Shown: positions 28,594-38,346 of the stretch, piece by piece | Layout of the letters: each line of letters begins with the position of its first letter | How positions within the stretch are numbered: position 1 is the first letter of the stretch | Assembly (NCBI RefSeq): GCF_013359695.1 | Contig: NZ_JABFMU010000010.1 | Span: 1-64,000, forward strand | Reading direction: 5' to 3' | DNA: 64,000 nucleotides | Source of the DNA: Pseudomonas sp. C2B4 | Lineage (GTDB): Bacteria; Pseudomonadota; Gammaproteobacteria; Pseudomonadales; Pseudomonadaceae | Program-made: the position numbers and the translations under genes | Notes under the pieces: generated by a model | What the model saw: the letters and a program-made list of their open reading frames with translations, nothing else | Database searches by the model: none | What the model was told of the DNA's origin: nothing

Positions 28594-29165
28594 TGTTGTT
28601 CCTCTTTTTCCGAACCTGCTTTCGCCAGGCCCCCGCGATAGCGTGCCCAGTCGAACGCCGGCCCCGGATCGGTCTTGCGCCCGGGCGCGATGTCGCTATG
28701 CCCGCAAATGCGCTGTGGGGTGATGGCCGTGAAGGTGCTTTGTAGCTGCCGGGTCAGGGTAATCAACGCGTCGTACTGAGCATCGGTGAACGGCAGATCA
28801 TCCGTGCCTTCAAGCTCGATGCCCACGGAAAAATCGTTACAGGTCTCCCGTCCCTCGAAACTCGAAACCCCGGCATGCCAGGCGCGCTCAAGGCAGGAGA
28901 CAAACTGGGTGACGGCACCGTCACGCTCGATCAGAAAATGCGCAGACACTCGCAGGTCGGCAATCCCCTCAAAGTAAGGGTGCTCCGTGACATCCAGGCG
29001 ATTCTGGAAAAACTCCTGCACCTTGCCGGTGGCGAACTGCGCTGGCGGCAGGCTGATGTTGTGAATCACCAGCAGGGAAATTTCGCCCGTGGGGCGCGCA
29101 TTGAAGTTGGGCGAGGGGCACAAACGCACGTCCTGGCACCAACCGCTCGCGGGGTCCAACTGCAT
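28590..29165 (-). CDS. ampD: 1,6-anhydro-N-acetylmuramyl-L-alanine amidase AmpD
   Basis: Cytosolic zinc amidase that cuts the peptide from anhydromuropeptides during peptidoglycan recycling, and so keeps the ampC inducer low. The 191-residue product has the amidase-2 fold with zinc ligands in LVIHNISLP (His35), the histidine of [10 protein letters not shown] or AWHAG, and the [15 protein letters not shown] loop near 155-170, where the last histidine and aspartate bind zinc. The start at 29165 has gaagga upstream. It diverges from nadC. Confidence 0.96.
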   Translation of the reverse strand: MQLDPASGWCQDVRLCPSPNFNARPTGEISLLVIHNISLPPAQFATGKVQEFFQNRLDVTEHPYFEGIADLRVSAHFLIERDGAVTQFVSCLERAWHAGVSSFEGRETCNDFSVGIELEGTDDLPFTDAQYDALITLTRQLQSTFTAITPQRICGHSDIAPGRKTDPGPAFDWARYRGGLAKAGSEKEEQQ

Positions 29166-29323
29166 ACCGATTCCTTCAACGACGACTGTATTGCTGCCCA
29201 GTATGCCGCGATAGACCCTCCGGACGCGATCACTTGCCGCGATTGAGACGCAACGGGCCGTTCGTCAGTGTGCGGGAATCGACCAAATGCAGACTCCGCA
29301 GCGTCAGGAACGTCGCGGATGCC

Positions 29324-29353
29324 TTGGGTTGCTTCGCGCCATGGCCCTATAAT
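29324..29353 (+). promoter_or_regulatory. Promoter of nadC
   Basis: A perfect TATAAT at 29348-29353 is preceded by TTGGGT at 29324-29329, 18 bases away. Transcription would start near 29360, about 20 bases before the nadC start codon. Confidence 0.65.
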
Positions 29354-29380
29354 CGGGCGACTTTGTTTGTGGAGCCCGTT

Positions 29381-30229
29381 ATGCCGAATCTACGTCTCGC
29401 CGATCTGACCGCCGAAATCGAAGCCAACGTGCGCCGTGCGTTGCGCGAGGACATCGGTAGCGGCGACATCACCGCGCAATTGATCCCGGCTGAACGCCTG
29501 GCCAAAGCCACCATCATTACCCGCGATGCCGCTGTCATCTGTGGAACCGCATGGGTGGATAACGTGTTTCGGCAACTGGACCCACGAGTGGCGGTGCACT
29601 GGCAAGTCGCCGATGGCGAACGGGTCAAACCCAATCAAGTGCTGTTCCACCTCGAAGGCCCGGCCCGCTCTCTGCTGACGGGAGAGCGCAGCGCACTGAA
29701 TTTTCTGCAGTTGTTGTCCGGCGTCGCGACTCGCGCGCAATACCTGGCGGACTTCGTGGCCCAGACACAAGTGAAACTGCTCGACACCCGCAAGACCTTG
29801 CCGGGTCTGCGCCTGGCGCAAAAATACGCCGTGACCTGCGGTGGTTGCCACAATCATCGCATCGGCTTGTATGACGCCTTCCTGATCAAGGAAAACCATA
29901 TCGCCGCATCCGGGGGTATTCCACAAGCCATCGCCGCCGCGCACAAAATCGCGCCGGGCAAACCGGTGGAGATCGAAGTGGAGAGCCTGGATGAGCTGAA
30001 GGAGGCCCTGGCGGCGGGTGCCGACATCATCATGCTCGACGAACTGAGCCTGGATGACATGCGCGAAGCCGTGCGTCTGAACGGCGGAAAGGCCAAGCTG
30101 GAAGCCAGTGGCGGGATCAACGAGAGCACGTTGCTGCCGATCGCTGAAACCGGCGTGGATTACATTTCGATTGGGGCGATGACCAAGGATGTGAAGGCTG
30201 TCGACCTGTCGATGCGTTTGAGTCTCTGA
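29381..30229 (+). CDS. nadC: Nicotinate-nucleotide pyrophosphorylase (quinolinate phosphoribosyltransferase)
   Basis: Makes nicotinate mononucleotide from quinolinate and PRPP in NAD synthesis. The 282-residue product has the family motifs [12 protein letters not shown] (20-31), [41 protein letters not shown] (described; about 137-177, the substrate-binding arginines and histidines) and the C-terminal barrel motif EASGGIN. The start at 29381 has ggag nine bases upstream; the open frame extends to 29234 through the promoter. A strong terminator follows. Confidence 0.97.
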   Translation: MPNLRLADLTAEIEANVRRALREDIGSGDITAQLIPAERLAKATIITRDAAVICGTAWVDNVFRQLDPRVAVHWQVADGERVKPNQVLFHLEGPARSLLTGERSALNFLQLLSGVATRAQYLADFVAQTQVKLLDTRKTLPGLRLAQKYAVTCGGCHNHRIGLYDAFLIKENHIAASGGIPQAIAAAHKIAPGKPVEIEVESLDELKEALAAGADIIMLDELSLDDMREAVRLNGGKAKLEASGGINESTLLPIAETGVDYISIGAMTKDVKAVDLSMRLSL

Positions 30230-30244
30230 TCTCTGCACGCGATG

Positions 30245-30277
30245 AAAAACGCCAGCCTCGATAAGGCTGGCGTTTTT
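30245..30277 (+). terminator. Bidirectional terminator between nadC and the next gene
   Basis: aaaaacgccagcct and aggctggcgttttt form a perfect stem with A- and T-runs on the two sides. It ends nadC on the plus strand and the convergent small gene on the minus strand. Confidence 0.9.
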
Positions 30278-30280
30278 GTC

Positions 30281-30586
30281 TCAGACCACCAGATTGTTCA
30301 TCTCGCAGTACTCTTCCCACTCGACACCCAGCACCTCGGCCGCTTCTTTATGCAGCTTCAGGCGCTCGGCTTCGTACTCTTCCGGGGTTGTGGTGTACTT
30401 GAGCGTCAGCTCCCACGGCTGCAAGCCCTGGGCCTCTGCTTCATCCTCGAATGCCCACTGGATCTGGTCTTTTTGATCATCGGGACTCAAGTCCTTGATC
30501 TCGTCCATCAACTCGGGTGCATCCAGCGCGTACTTTTTCAGCGCTTCTTCGTGTCTGGCTTCCTGGCTCAACTCTTTTACGGTCAT
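30281..30586 (-). CDS. Small acidic protein, 101 aa (DUF6388-like)
   Basis: Soluble, strongly acidic, mainly helical protein with no signal peptide and no cysteine apart from one near the C-terminus. The pattern (HEEALKKYALDAPELMDEI, then PWELTLKY, then LHKEAAEVLGVEWEEYCEMN) reminds me of the pseudomonad DUF6388 family, but I am not sure of that number. No function is known to me. The start has gagaac nine bases upstream. It converges with nadC at a shared terminator. Confidence 0.75.
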   Translation of the reverse strand: MTVKELSQEARHEEALKKYALDAPELMDEIKDLSPDDQKDQIQWAFEDEAEAQGLQPWELTLKYTTTPEEYEAERLKLHKEAAEVLGVEWEEYCEMNNLVV

Positions 30587-30884
30587 GTTGTTCTCGCTGA
30601 TCGGGGGAATGGAAGATGGATCTGGATCATCAAGGATCTCTCTGACGCAAAAAACCGTTAGACGCCCGGTTTATCTGGCCTTCAGGACCATTCTGGATCA
30701 TCTGAAAACTGCTGGGCGAAGCTCATGCAGGCTCCGAATATAGGATGTTTGTCGGACGATTTACACGACTCTTTACATCAATCCCACAAAAAACCGCACT
30801 TTCCGTCAGTGGTGCCTGGGAACATAAGTCAAAACACCAAGTCATAGCGATGTGCCATATAGCACTTCACAAGGAACCTCAGTG

Positions 30885-31391
30885 ATGCGCAGTTTTTCGA
30901 AGCATTCGTCTTCTCTGTCCGCAACCGTGATAGCTACCCTGCTGGGTGCCATGGCGTTGCCAGGCACCGCGCAGGCCGGCATTGAAGTGAGCAATAGCTC
31001 CGCGTATCCCAGCGATAAAATTACCGCCATTCACAATGAGTTCGGCAAAGACGTACTGATCAAATCAGATGTTGACGTCGGCGACCTGAAAAAAATGCAG
31101 GATACCCTCAACGATCAGGCGCGCCAGATCGAAGAACTCAAGCGCAGCAGCGGTTCCAGCTCTAGCTACAGCAACAAGGAGATCGAGGAGCTCAAGCGCA
31201 CGATCAAGGAGCAGGAGCGTGACCTGGAAAATCTCGGCAAACAAGTGGAAGAACTCAAGCGCAACAGCGGCTCCAGCTCAAGCTCGAACAACAGCGAGAT
31301 CTCGAACCTCAAGCGGGAAGTCAGTGATCAGGATCGCGAAATGGATCAGCTCAAACGCACTGTCGAGGAGTTGAGTAGAAAAGTGAAATGA
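30885..31391 (+). CDS. Exported coiled-coil protein with serine-rich linkers, 168 aa
   Basis: I do not recognise a named family. A signal peptide spans residues 1-31 (cleavage after GTAQA). A short globular part (about 32-75) follows, then the C-terminal half is two tandem units of about 40 residues. Each unit holds EELKR, a serine-glycine linker (SSGSSSSYSN or NSGSSSSSNN) and a charged heptad helix (IEELKRTIKEQERDLENL). A third partial unit ends the protein. The start at 30885 follows aaggaacc; the ATG at 30852 lies upstream of that site. The 298-base gap 30587-30884 shows only a possible promoter. The layout suggests a periplasmic or surface rod or trimer. Confidence 0.8.
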   Translation: MRSFSKHSSSLSATVIATLLGAMALPGTAQAGIEVSNSSAYPSDKITAIHNEFGKDVLIKSDVDVGDLKKMQDTLNDQARQIEELKRSSGSSSSYSNKEIEELKRTIKEQERDLENLGKQVEELKRNSGSSSSSNNSEISNLKREVSDQDREMDQLKRTVEELSRKVK

Positions 31392-31400
31392 GGTGCAGCG

Positions 31401-31476
31401 TGGTGCCCGAGACAGGAATCGAACCTGCGACCTTCGCGTTACGAGTGCGCTGCTCTACCGACTGAGCTACACGGGC
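31401..31476 (-). tRNA. tRNA-Thr (anticodon CGT)
   Basis: The 76-base minus-strand sequence folds into a cloverleaf: GTAGCTCAGTCGGTAGAGC D-arm, anticodon loop with CGT, GGTTCGATTCC T-arm and an encoded CCA end. It reads ACG threonine codons and resembles E. coli thrW. The acceptor stem has a U-U mismatch at position 6-67. It lies just downstream of the coiled-coil gene on the opposite strand. Confidence 0.95.
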
Positions 31477-31543
31477 AGTGGGCTAAACCTAGCATCACGT
31501 AGCGATACCGGCAACTTCAGCCAGCGCCTCAGTTCTTCCCGTA

Positions 31544-31583
31544 CAAAAAAAGGCCCCGCAGTTTTCACTGCGGGGCCTTTTTT
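31544..31583 (-). terminator. Rho-independent terminator of pnp
   Basis: aaaaaaaggccccgcag and ctgcggggcctttttt form a perfect ten-pair GC stem with flanking A- and T-runs, 33 bases past the pnp stop. It can act in both directions. Confidence 0.9.
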
Positions 31584-31615
31584 ACGACGTTGTAGCCGTC
31601 AGGCTGGAGGGGTGA

Positions 31616-33721
31616 TTAAACGCCCGAAGCCTTGGCTGCTGCTACGTCCTTGATGGACAGCTTGATACGGCCGCGGTTGTCCACGTCCAGTACCAGAACT
31701 TCCACTTCCTGGCCTTCTTTCAGGATGTCGGTCACTTTCTCAACGCGAGCGTCGCTCAGCATGGAGATGTGAACCAGACCGTCCTTGCCAGGCAGGATGT
31801 TGACGAATGCGCCGAAGTCGACGATGCGCTCAACCTTGCCGACGTAGATCTTGCCGATCTCGGCCTCGGCGGTGATGCCCAGGACGCGCTGACGTGCTGC
31901 TTCGGCCGCTTCCTTGGTTTCGCCGAAGATCTTGATCGAACCGTCGTCTTCGATGTCGATCGAAGCCTTGGTCTCTTCACAGATCGCACGAATGGTCGCG
32001 CCGCCTTTACCGATGACATCACGGATTTTGTCGGTGTCGATTTTCATCGCGATCATGGTCGGAGCGTTGGCCGACAGCTCGGTACGCGATTGACCAATGA
32101 TCTGGTTCATCTGGCCGAGGATGTTCAGGCGCGCTTCCAGGGCTTGGCCCAGGGCGATTTCCATGATCTCTTCGGTGATGCCTTTGATCTTGATGTCCAT
32201 CTGCAGCGCGGTGACGCCTTTGGCGGTACCGGCTACTTTGAAGTCCATGTCGCCCAGGTGGTCTTCGTCACCCAGGATGTCGGTCAGGACGGCGAATTTC
32301 TCGCCTTCTTTAACCAGACCCATGGCGATACCGGCAACCGGCGCCTTCATCGGCACACCGGCGTCCATCAGGGCCAGGGAAGCGCCGCAAACGGAAGCCA
32401 TCGAGCTCGAACCGTTGGATTCGGTGATTTCCGAAACCACGCGGATGGTGTACGGGAACACGTCAGCGGCAGGCAGCATGGCCGAAACCGAGCGACGGGC
32501 CAGACGGCCGTGACCGATTTCACGACGACCAGCACCACCCATGCGACCACACTCGCCTACCGAGAACGGAGGGAAGTTGTAGTGCAGCATGAACGGGTCT
32601 TTTTTCTCGCCTTCCAGGGTGTCCAGCAGTTGGGCGTCACGGGCGGTGCCCAGAGTTGCAACGACCAGAGCCTGGGTTTCGCCACGGGTGAACAGAGCAG
32701 AACCGTGGGTTTTTGGCAGAACACCGACTTCGATGTTCAACGGACGTACAGTCTTGGTGTCGCGACCGTCGATACGTGGCTTGCCGTTAACGATGTTTTC
32801 GCGAACGGTGCGGTATTCGATTTCGCCGAAAGCTGCTTTGACGTCAGCAGCGGAAGGCTGGCCTTCTTCGCCGGACAGCTTGGCAACGACCTGGTCCTTC
32901 AACTCGCCCAGGCGAGCGTAACGGTCGGCCTTGACGGTGATGGTGTAAGCCTGGGAGATCGCTTCGCCGAACTCGGCACGGATCGCACCCAGCAGTTCGG
33001 TGGCTTCTGGCGCAGGAGCCCAGGTCCAGGTTGGCTTGGCAGCTTCGGCAGCCAGTTCTTTAACGGCGTTGATCACAACCTGGAACTCGTCGTGAGCAAA
33101 CAGTACAGCGCCCAGCATCTGGTCTTCGGTCAGCTCTTTGGCTTCCGATTCAACCATCAGCACAGCGTCCGAAGTACCGGCAACGACCATGTCCAGGCTC
33201 GAAGCAGCCTGTTGCTCGTAAGTCGGGTTCAGCAGGTAGCCGGTGCTTTCGTGGAAAGCAACGCGCGCAGCGCCGATCGGGCCATCGAAAGGAATGCCGG
33301 AGATGGCCAGGGCAGCCGAGGTACCGATCATCGCAGCGATGTCCGGATCGGTCTTCTTGCTGGTGGAAACGACGGTGCAGACAACCTGCACTTCGTTCAT
33401 GAAGCCTTCTGGGAACAGCGGACGGATCGGACGGTCGATCAGTCGGGAAGTCAGGGTTTCTTTCTCGGAAGGACGGCCTTCGCGCTTGAAGAAACCGCCA
33501 GGGATCTTACCGGCAGCGTAAGTCTTTTCCTGGTAGTGAACAGACAGAGGGAAGAAGCCCTTGCCTGGATCGGCTTGCTTGGCACCGACTACGGTCACCA
33601 ATACGCTGACGTCGTCGTCAACGGTGACCAATACTGCGCCGGAGGCCTGACGGGCGATACGGCCAGTCTCGAGGGTAACGGTCGACTGACCGAACTGGAA
33701 TTTTTTGATTACCGGGTTCAC
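31616..33721 (-). CDS. pnp: Polyribonucleotide nucleotidyltransferase (PNPase)
   Basis: Phosphorolytic 3' to 5' exoribonuclease and degradosome subunit, 701 residues. Domain order: first RNase PH domain (1-140), helical linker (145-225), second RNase PH domain (about 310-540, with the phosphate-binding and catalytic region [19 protein letters not shown]), KH domain (about 550-610, [11 protein letters not shown]) and S1 domain (about 620-690, [21 protein letters not shown]). It is the last gene of the rimP-to-pnp operon, downstream of rpsO as in E. coli, where its leader is cut by RNase III. The 203-base rpsO-pnp gap contains a GCGGG/CCCGC hairpin. Confidence 0.98.
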   Translation of the reverse strand: MNPVIKKFQFGQSTVTLETGRIARQASGAVLVTVDDDVSVLVTVVGAKQADPGKGFFPLSVHYQEKTYAAGKIPGGFFKREGRPSEKETLTSRLIDRPIRPLFPEGFMNEVQVVCTVVSTSKKTDPDIAAMIGTSAALAISGIPFDGPIGAARVAFHESTGYLLNPTYEQQAASSLDMVVAGTSDAVLMVESEAKELTEDQMLGAVLFAHDEFQVVINAVKELAAEAAKPTWTWAPAPEATELLGAIRAEFGEAISQAYTITVKADRYARLGELKDQVVAKLSGEEGQPSAADVKAAFGEIEYRTVRENIVNGKPRIDGRDTKTVRPLNIEVGVLPKTHGSALFTRGETQALVVATLGTARDAQLLDTLEGEKKDPFMLHYNFPPFSVGECGRMGGAGRREIGHGRLARRSVSAMLPAADVFPYTIRVVSEITESNGSSSMASVCGASLALMDAGVPMKAPVAGIAMGLVKEGEKFAVLTDILGDEDHLGDMDFKVAGTAKGVTALQMDIKIKGITEEIMEIALGQALEARLNILGQMNQIIGQSRTELSANAPTMIAMKIDTDKIRDVIGKGGATIRAICEETKASIDIEDDGSIKIFGETKEAAEAARQRVLGITAEAEIGKIYVGKVERIVDFGAFVNILPGKDGLVHISMLSDARVEKVTDILKEGQEVEVLVLDVDNRGRIKLSIKDVAAAKASGV

Positions 33722-33924
33722 GGTGTCCTACCTTCTTTGTGGCTCTTGGGGGAACTGGTTTCTTGCGAAATTCTTGGGCAACGCCGGGAATCGGCCCGAC
33801 CGGTTGTCCGGAGTACACAGGTAAAGCAGGTATCCAGATAAAACTTGAGGCTGGGAGCCTGCCATGCGCTGGCGGGAAACCCGCTGACGCACGACAGACA
33901 ACCAACCTCTAGCGCAATCGCTTA

Positions 33925-34194
33925 TTAGCGACGCAGACCCAGGCGAGCGATCAGAGCGCTGTAACGGCTCACGTCCTTGCCTTTCAGGTAGTCCAGCAGC
34001 TTACGACGCTGGTTAACCATGCGGATCAGACCACGACGGGAGTGGTGGTCTTTACCGTTGGCCTTGAAGTGACCTTGCAGTTTGTTGATGTTGGCGGTCA
34101 GCAGTGCAACTTGCACTTCTGGCGAACCAGTGTCACCAACGGCTTGCTGGTAGTCAGCAACGATTTGAGCTTTTTCTTGAACGTCGAGAGCCAT
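33925..34194 (-). CDS. rpsO: 30S ribosomal protein S15
   Basis: Primary 16S rRNA-binding protein of the small-subunit platform, 89 residues, the universal length. It is recognised by [22 protein letters not shown] and [22 protein letters not shown]. The leader, 34195-34311, holds two consecutive hairpins close to the ribosome site. In E. coli, S15 represses its own translation through leader structure. Operon order truB, rpsO, pnp is conserved. Confidence 0.98.
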   Translation of the reverse strand: MALDVQEKAQIVADYQQAVGDTGSPEVQVALLTANINKLQGHFKANGKDHHSRRGLIRMVNQRRKLLDYLKGKDVSRYSALIARLGLRR

Positions 34195-34213
34195 GAGACA
34201 ATCCTTTTATCAG

Positions 34214-34261
34214 GAAACTGTTTCAGAAAAACAGTTTCAACAGGCCAGGGACAAATCCCTG
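34214..34261 (-). promoter_or_regulatory. Structured rpsO leader (two hairpins)
   Basis: CAGGGA/TCCCTG (34246-34261) and GAAACTGTTT/AAACAGTTTC (34214-34238) form adjacent perfect stems in the minus-strand rpsO leader. The second ends about 20 bases before the start codon, next to the ggat ribosome site. This could be the S15 autoregulatory element or a processing site. Confidence 0.5.
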
Positions 34262-34311
34262 TATCTAAAAATGAGTAGTGACCGTGCCTGTTAACAGCCA
34301 CCCTCGTCCGG

Positions 34312-35229
34312 TCATTCTGACCGAATCAGTCGACGCGGCGCGATACGCCCGTCTTCGCTCACTTCACCGATACCGATGAAGCGACCATTGTGATCCTGTA
34401 CCCGCACCATGCCGAACTTCGGAGCATCCGGGGCACGTACCGGCTGGCCGTTGAGCCAGTAGAACGCGCTCGCTTCCGAGAACTGTAACAGTGGCCAATC
34501 CAGCAGGCCGCTGTCCGATGGCATCAGGAAGCGATCAACCGCTTCGTTGCCGCCTTCGGCATGTACCGCTTCCAGCTCTTCCAGGGTAACCGTCTGCGCC
34601 AGGGTGAATGGCCCGGCCTGGGTACGTCGCAGTTCTGCAACGTAAGCGCCACAACCGAGTTGCTCACCGATATCCTCCACCAGGGTGCGGATATAGGTGC
34701 CTTTGCTGCAATCCACCGCCAGCCGCGCAGTATCGCCTTCGAAGGCCAGCAATTCCAAGCGCGTAATAGTAACAGAACGCGGTTCGCGCTCCACTACTTC
34801 GCCAGCACGAGCGAGCTTGTACAACGGTTGCCCATCACGCTTGAGAGCCGAGTACATCGGTGGTATCTGACTGATTTGCCCACGAAATTTCGGCAACGCG
34901 GCCTCGATTTCGGCGCGACCAACGGTCACTGGGCGTTCCTGCAAAACTTCACCCTCGGCATCGGCCGTGGTGGTGGTTTTGCCCAGTTGCGCCAGGGTTT
35001 CGTAACCCTTGTCGGAATCAAGCAGATACTGCGAGAACTTGGTCGCCTCACCGAAGCACAGCGGCAACACGCCGGTGGCCAGCGGATCGAGACTGCCGGT
35101 GTGTCCGGCCTTCTCGGCGTTGAGCAGCCAGCGAACTTTCTGCAGGGCTGCGTTGGAGGTGAACCCCAACGGTTTGTCGAGCAGGATGATGCCGCTGACA
35201 TTACGACGGATACGTTTGACCTGAGCCAC
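34312..35229 (-). CDS. truB: tRNA pseudouridine(55) synthase TruB
   Basis: Makes pseudouridine at position 55 in the T-loop of tRNAs. The 305-residue product shows the catalytic loop [17 protein letters not shown] (aspartate near residue 47), the motif [10 protein letters not shown], the conserved [14 protein letters not shown] near 180 and a C-terminal PUA-like region. It starts three bases after the rbfA stop, so the two are coupled. Confidence 0.97.
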   Translation of the reverse strand: MAQVKRIRRNVSGIILLDKPLGFTSNAALQKVRWLLNAEKAGHTGSLDPLATGVLPLCFGEATKFSQYLLDSDKGYETLAQLGKTTTTADAEGEVLQERPVTVGRAEIEAALPKFRGQISQIPPMYSALKRDGQPLYKLARAGEVVEREPRSVTITRLELLAFEGDTARLAVDCSKGTYIRTLVEDIGEQLGCGAYVAELRRTQAGPFTLAQTVTLEELEAVHAEGGNEAVDRFLMPSDSGLLDWPLLQFSEASAFYWLNGQPVRAPDAPKFGMVRVQDHNGRFIGIGEVSEDGRIAPRRLIRSE

Positions 35230-35232
35230 CGA

Positions 35233-35634
35233 TTACTCCTTGGTGTCTTCGGCTTCTGCCGCAACCGGATGCTGATTGTCTTCAGCCACTGCACGTTCGA
35301 TCAACGCGGACAGATGCGCACCGCGCACGACGCTCTCGTCGTAGTGGAAGTGCAACTGTGGAACGCTGCGCAGCTTCATCTCGCGAGCCAACTGCATGCG
35401 CAGGAAACCGGCTGCGGAGTTGAGCACCTTGATGCTTTGTGCGATGTCTTCGCGGCTGTCCTGCCCCATCACAGTGATGAAAATCTTGGCGTGACCGACG
35501 TCACGGCTGACTTCCACAGCGGTAATGGTGACCAGGCCGACGCGCGGGTCTTTGACTTCACGACGGATCAGCTGTGCCAGCTCGCGCTGCATTTGATCGC
35601 CGATTCGTTGGGTACGGCTATATTCTTTTGCCAT
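35233..35634 (-). CDS. rbfA: 30S ribosome-binding factor A
   Basis: Late 30S assembly factor with a KH-like fold, also needed for growth in the cold. It has 133 residues and the family patterns [23 protein letters not shown] and [10 protein letters not shown]; the tail is acidic and disordered. It lies between infB and truB as in other gammaproteobacteria. The 159-base gap to infB holds a long hairpin. Confidence 0.97.
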   Translation of the reverse strand: MAKEYSRTQRIGDQMQRELAQLIRREVKDPRVGLVTITAVEVSRDVGHAKIFITVMGQDSREDIAQSIKVLNSAAGFLRMQLAREMKLRSVPQLHFHYDESVVRGAHLSALIERAVAEDNQHPVAAEAEDTKE

Positions 35635-35688
35635 GTCTTGTTACCTGTTGCTGCCCCATGGTGAAACCCACGAGGTCTGAAAGCGGCA

Positions 35689-35722
35689 AACGCCCGGCCT
35701 GACAAAAGCCAGACCGGGCGTT
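35689..35722 (-). other. Hairpin between infB and rbfA
   Basis: aacgcccggcct and agaccgggcgtt pair (one G-U) over a ten-base loop in the infB-rbfA gap. There is no following U-run, so it is more likely an RNA stabiliser or processing site than a terminator. Confidence 0.5.
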
Positions 35723-35793
35723 GCGTTTAGAGTCCGGGCGATGCGCCGTGCATTTGCATGCGGCTGGCCATCACGGCTCTTGAAGTGCGCGAG

Positions 35794-38319
35794 TTAGAGG
35801 CTGCGAGCAACCTGAACCTTCTCGAAGACTTCGATCTTGTCACCGACCTTGACGTCGTTGTAGCTCTTCACGCCGATACCGCATTCCATGCCGGCACGCA
35901 CTTCGGAAGCGTCATCCTTGAAGCGGCGCAGGGATTCCAGCTCGCCTTCGAAGATAACGATGTCTTCACGCAGTACACGGATTGGACGGTTGCGGTGAAC
36001 AACACCTTCGATAACCATGCAACCGGCGATCGCGCCAAACTTCGGCGAACGGAACACGTCACGCACTTCGGCCACACCCAGGATGTTCTCGCGAACATCA
36101 CTGCCGAGCATGCCGGTCAGGGCTTTCTTCACGTCTTCGATGATGTCGTAGATCACGTTGTAGTAACGCATATCCAGACCTTCCTGCTCGACGATCTTGC
36201 GAGCGCCGGCATCGGCACGCACGTTGAAGCCGAACAGTACAGCGTTGGAGGCCAGTGCCAGGTTGGCGTCGGACTCGGTGATACCACCGACACCGCCACC
36301 GACTACACGCACTTGCACTTCGTCGTTACCCAGGCCATTCAAGGCACCGTTCAACGCTTCCAGCGAACCACGGACGTCAGATTTGAGGACGATGTTGAGC
36401 GTCTTCTTCTCTTCCTGACCCATGCTTTCGAAGATGTTTTCCAGCTTGCCTGCGTGAGCACGAGCCAGTTTGACTTCGCGGAACTTGCCTTGACGGAACA
36501 GAGCTACTTCACGGGCTTTCTTCTCGTCGGCCACAACACTCATCTCGTCGCCGGCATCCGGGGTGCCGTCCAGGCCGAGAATCTCGACAGGGATAGCTGG
36601 ACCGGCTTCCTTGATTGGCTTGCCGTTCTCGTCGAGCATGGCGCGAACACGGCCATAGTTCGAACCGACCAGGACCATATCACCCTGACGGAGAGTACCG
36701 TCTTGAACCAGAACGGTAGCCACCGGACCACGGCCCTTGTCCAGACGCGATTCAACCACGACACCACGGCCAGGAGCCGAAGGCGTAGCCGTCAGTTCCA
36801 GAACTTCGGCTTGCAGCAGAACGGCTTCGAGCAGTTCGTCGACACCGGTACCCATCTTCGCCGAGACCGGTACGAATGGAGTGTCGCCACCCCAATCTTC
36901 CGAAGTCACGCCATGTACCGACAATTCGCTACGGATGCGATCGAGGTCGGCACCCGGCTTGTCGATCTTGTTCACTGCCACGACCAGCGGAACGCCAGCG
37001 GCCTGGGCATGCTGAACAGCTTCGATGGTCTGCGGCATCACGCCGTCGTCCGCTGCAACCACCAGGATCACGATGTCGGTCGCCTTGGCACCACGGGCAC
37101 GCATTGCGGTAAACGCGGCGTGACCCGGGGTATCGAGGAACGTCACCATGCCACGGTCGGTTTCAACGTGGTAGGCACCGATGTGCTGAGTAATACCGCC
37201 GGCTTCGCCAGCAGCTACCTTGGCACGACGGATGTAGTCCAGCAGGGAAGTCTTACCATGGTCAACGTGACCCATTACGGTCACGACCGGCGCACGGGCA
37301 ACGGCCTCGCCTTCAAACTTCAGGGACTCGGCCAGGGAATCTTCCAGGGCGGTATCGCTGACCAGGGTCACTTTATGGCCCAGTTCTTCAGCAACCAGCT
37401 GGGCAGTTTCCTGATCCAGTACCTGGTTGATGGTCGCTGGCGTACCCAGTTTGAACATGAACTTGATGATTTCAGCAGCCTTGACCGACATCTGCTGAGC
37501 GAGATCGCCCACAGTGATGGTCTCGCCGATCTTCACTTCGCGCACGACAGGGCCGGTTGGGCTCTGGAAACCGTGGGCGTTGCGCTTCTTCAGCTTGGCC
37601 TTGCCGCGACCACCACGACGGAAGCCATCGCTTTCTTCGTCGGTAGTACGCGGGGCAACGCGTGGAGCAGGCGCCTTTTCCTTGACCGATGCACGATGCG
37701 GAGCGTTTTTGCGCTCGCCATCGCCGCCACCGCGACGATTGTTGTCGTCGGCACGTGGCTTGTCCGGACGACGCTGTTCGTCGCGCTTGCGAGTGTCCGC
37801 CGCAGGAGCCGGGGCAGCCGCAACAACCGGAGCGCTTTCGCGCACAGGCTCGGCAACCGCAACAGGCGCTGCAACAGGTTCGACAGGAGCGGTCGGCGCA
37901 GCAGCAGGCTGGCGACGCGCTTCTTCTTCGGCGCGACGCTTGGCTTCTTCTTCAGCCTTCTGACGTGCAGCATTTTCTACTGCGCGACGTTCTTCCAGTT
38001 CACGCTTGCGCTCGGCTTCGATTTCTTCCGGGCTGCGCTGTACGAAGACTTTCTTCTTGCGTACTTCAACGCTGATGCTTTTGCTGCCAGCAACACGCAG
38101 GGTGCTGGTGGTTTTACGCTGCAGCGTGATCTTGCGTGGTTCTTCCACTTTCGCCTTGTGGCTGCTTTTCAAGTGAGTCAGCAAGGATTGCTTCTCACTG
38201 TCAGTCACATGTTCTTCGGCGGCGGTGTGCGGCAGACCTGCCTCACGCATCTGCTGCAACAGGCGCTCTACCGGTGTTTTGACCTCATCGGCCAGTTGTT
38301 TCACCGTGACTTGCGTCAT
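35794..38319 (-). CDS. infB: Translation initiation factor IF-2
   Basis: GTPase that brings fMet-tRNA to the 30S subunit, 841 residues. It has the N-terminal IF2 domain (1-50), a long charged Ala/Glu/Arg-rich linker (about 90-260), a second N-terminal domain (270-330), the G domain (G1 GHVDHGKT near 350, [12 protein letters not shown]) and C-terminal domains II-IV. A second, internal start like that of E. coli IF2-beta cannot be excluded. The start at 38319 has gaggaga upstream. It sits 27 bases after nusA. Confidence 0.98.
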   Translation of the reverse strand: MTQVTVKQLADEVKTPVERLLQQMREAGLPHTAAEEHVTDSEKQSLLTHLKSSHKAKVEEPRKITLQRKTTSTLRVAGSKSISVEVRKKKVFVQRSPEEIEAERKRELEERRAVENAARQKAEEEAKRRAEEEARRQPAAAPTAPVEPVAAPVAVAEPVRESAPVVAAAPAPAADTRKRDEQRRPDKPRADDNNRRGGGDGERKNAPHRASVKEKAPAPRVAPRTTDEESDGFRRGGRGKAKLKKRNAHGFQSPTGPVVREVKIGETITVGDLAQQMSVKAAEIIKFMFKLGTPATINQVLDQETAQLVAEELGHKVTLVSDTALEDSLAESLKFEGEAVARAPVVTVMGHVDHGKTSLLDYIRRAKVAAGEAGGITQHIGAYHVETDRGMVTFLDTPGHAAFTAMRARGAKATDIVILVVAADDGVMPQTIEAVQHAQAAGVPLVVAVNKIDKPGADLDRIRSELSVHGVTSEDWGGDTPFVPVSAKMGTGVDELLEAVLLQAEVLELTATPSAPGRGVVVESRLDKGRGPVATVLVQDGTLRQGDMVLVGSNYGRVRAMLDENGKPIKEAGPAIPVEILGLDGTPDAGDEMSVVADEKKAREVALFRQGKFREVKLARAHAGKLENIFESMGQEEKKTLNIVLKSDVRGSLEALNGALNGLGNDEVQVRVVGGGVGGITESDANLALASNAVLFGFNVRADAGARKIVEQEGLDMRYYNVIYDIIEDVKKALTGMLGSDVRENILGVAEVRDVFRSPKFGAIAGCMVIEGVVHRNRPIRVLREDIVIFEGELESLRRFKDDASEVRAGMECGIGVKSYNDVKVGDKIEVFEKVQVARSL

Positions 38320-38346
38320 GCACTTCTCTCCTCAGGCCGCGCCTAA

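Noticed and set aside
27757..29165. AmpD next to an AmpC beta-lactamase locus
   Set aside because: No ampC or ampR is present in the window; only the ampDE pair is.
31393..31653. 86-codon open frame across tRNA-Thr and the pnp terminator
   Set aside because: It reads through a tRNA gene and a terminator, so it is not a gene.
35758..38346. 862-codon open frame opposite infB
   Set aside because: Antisense shadow of IF-2 with low-complexity content that mirrors the Ala/Glu linker codons.
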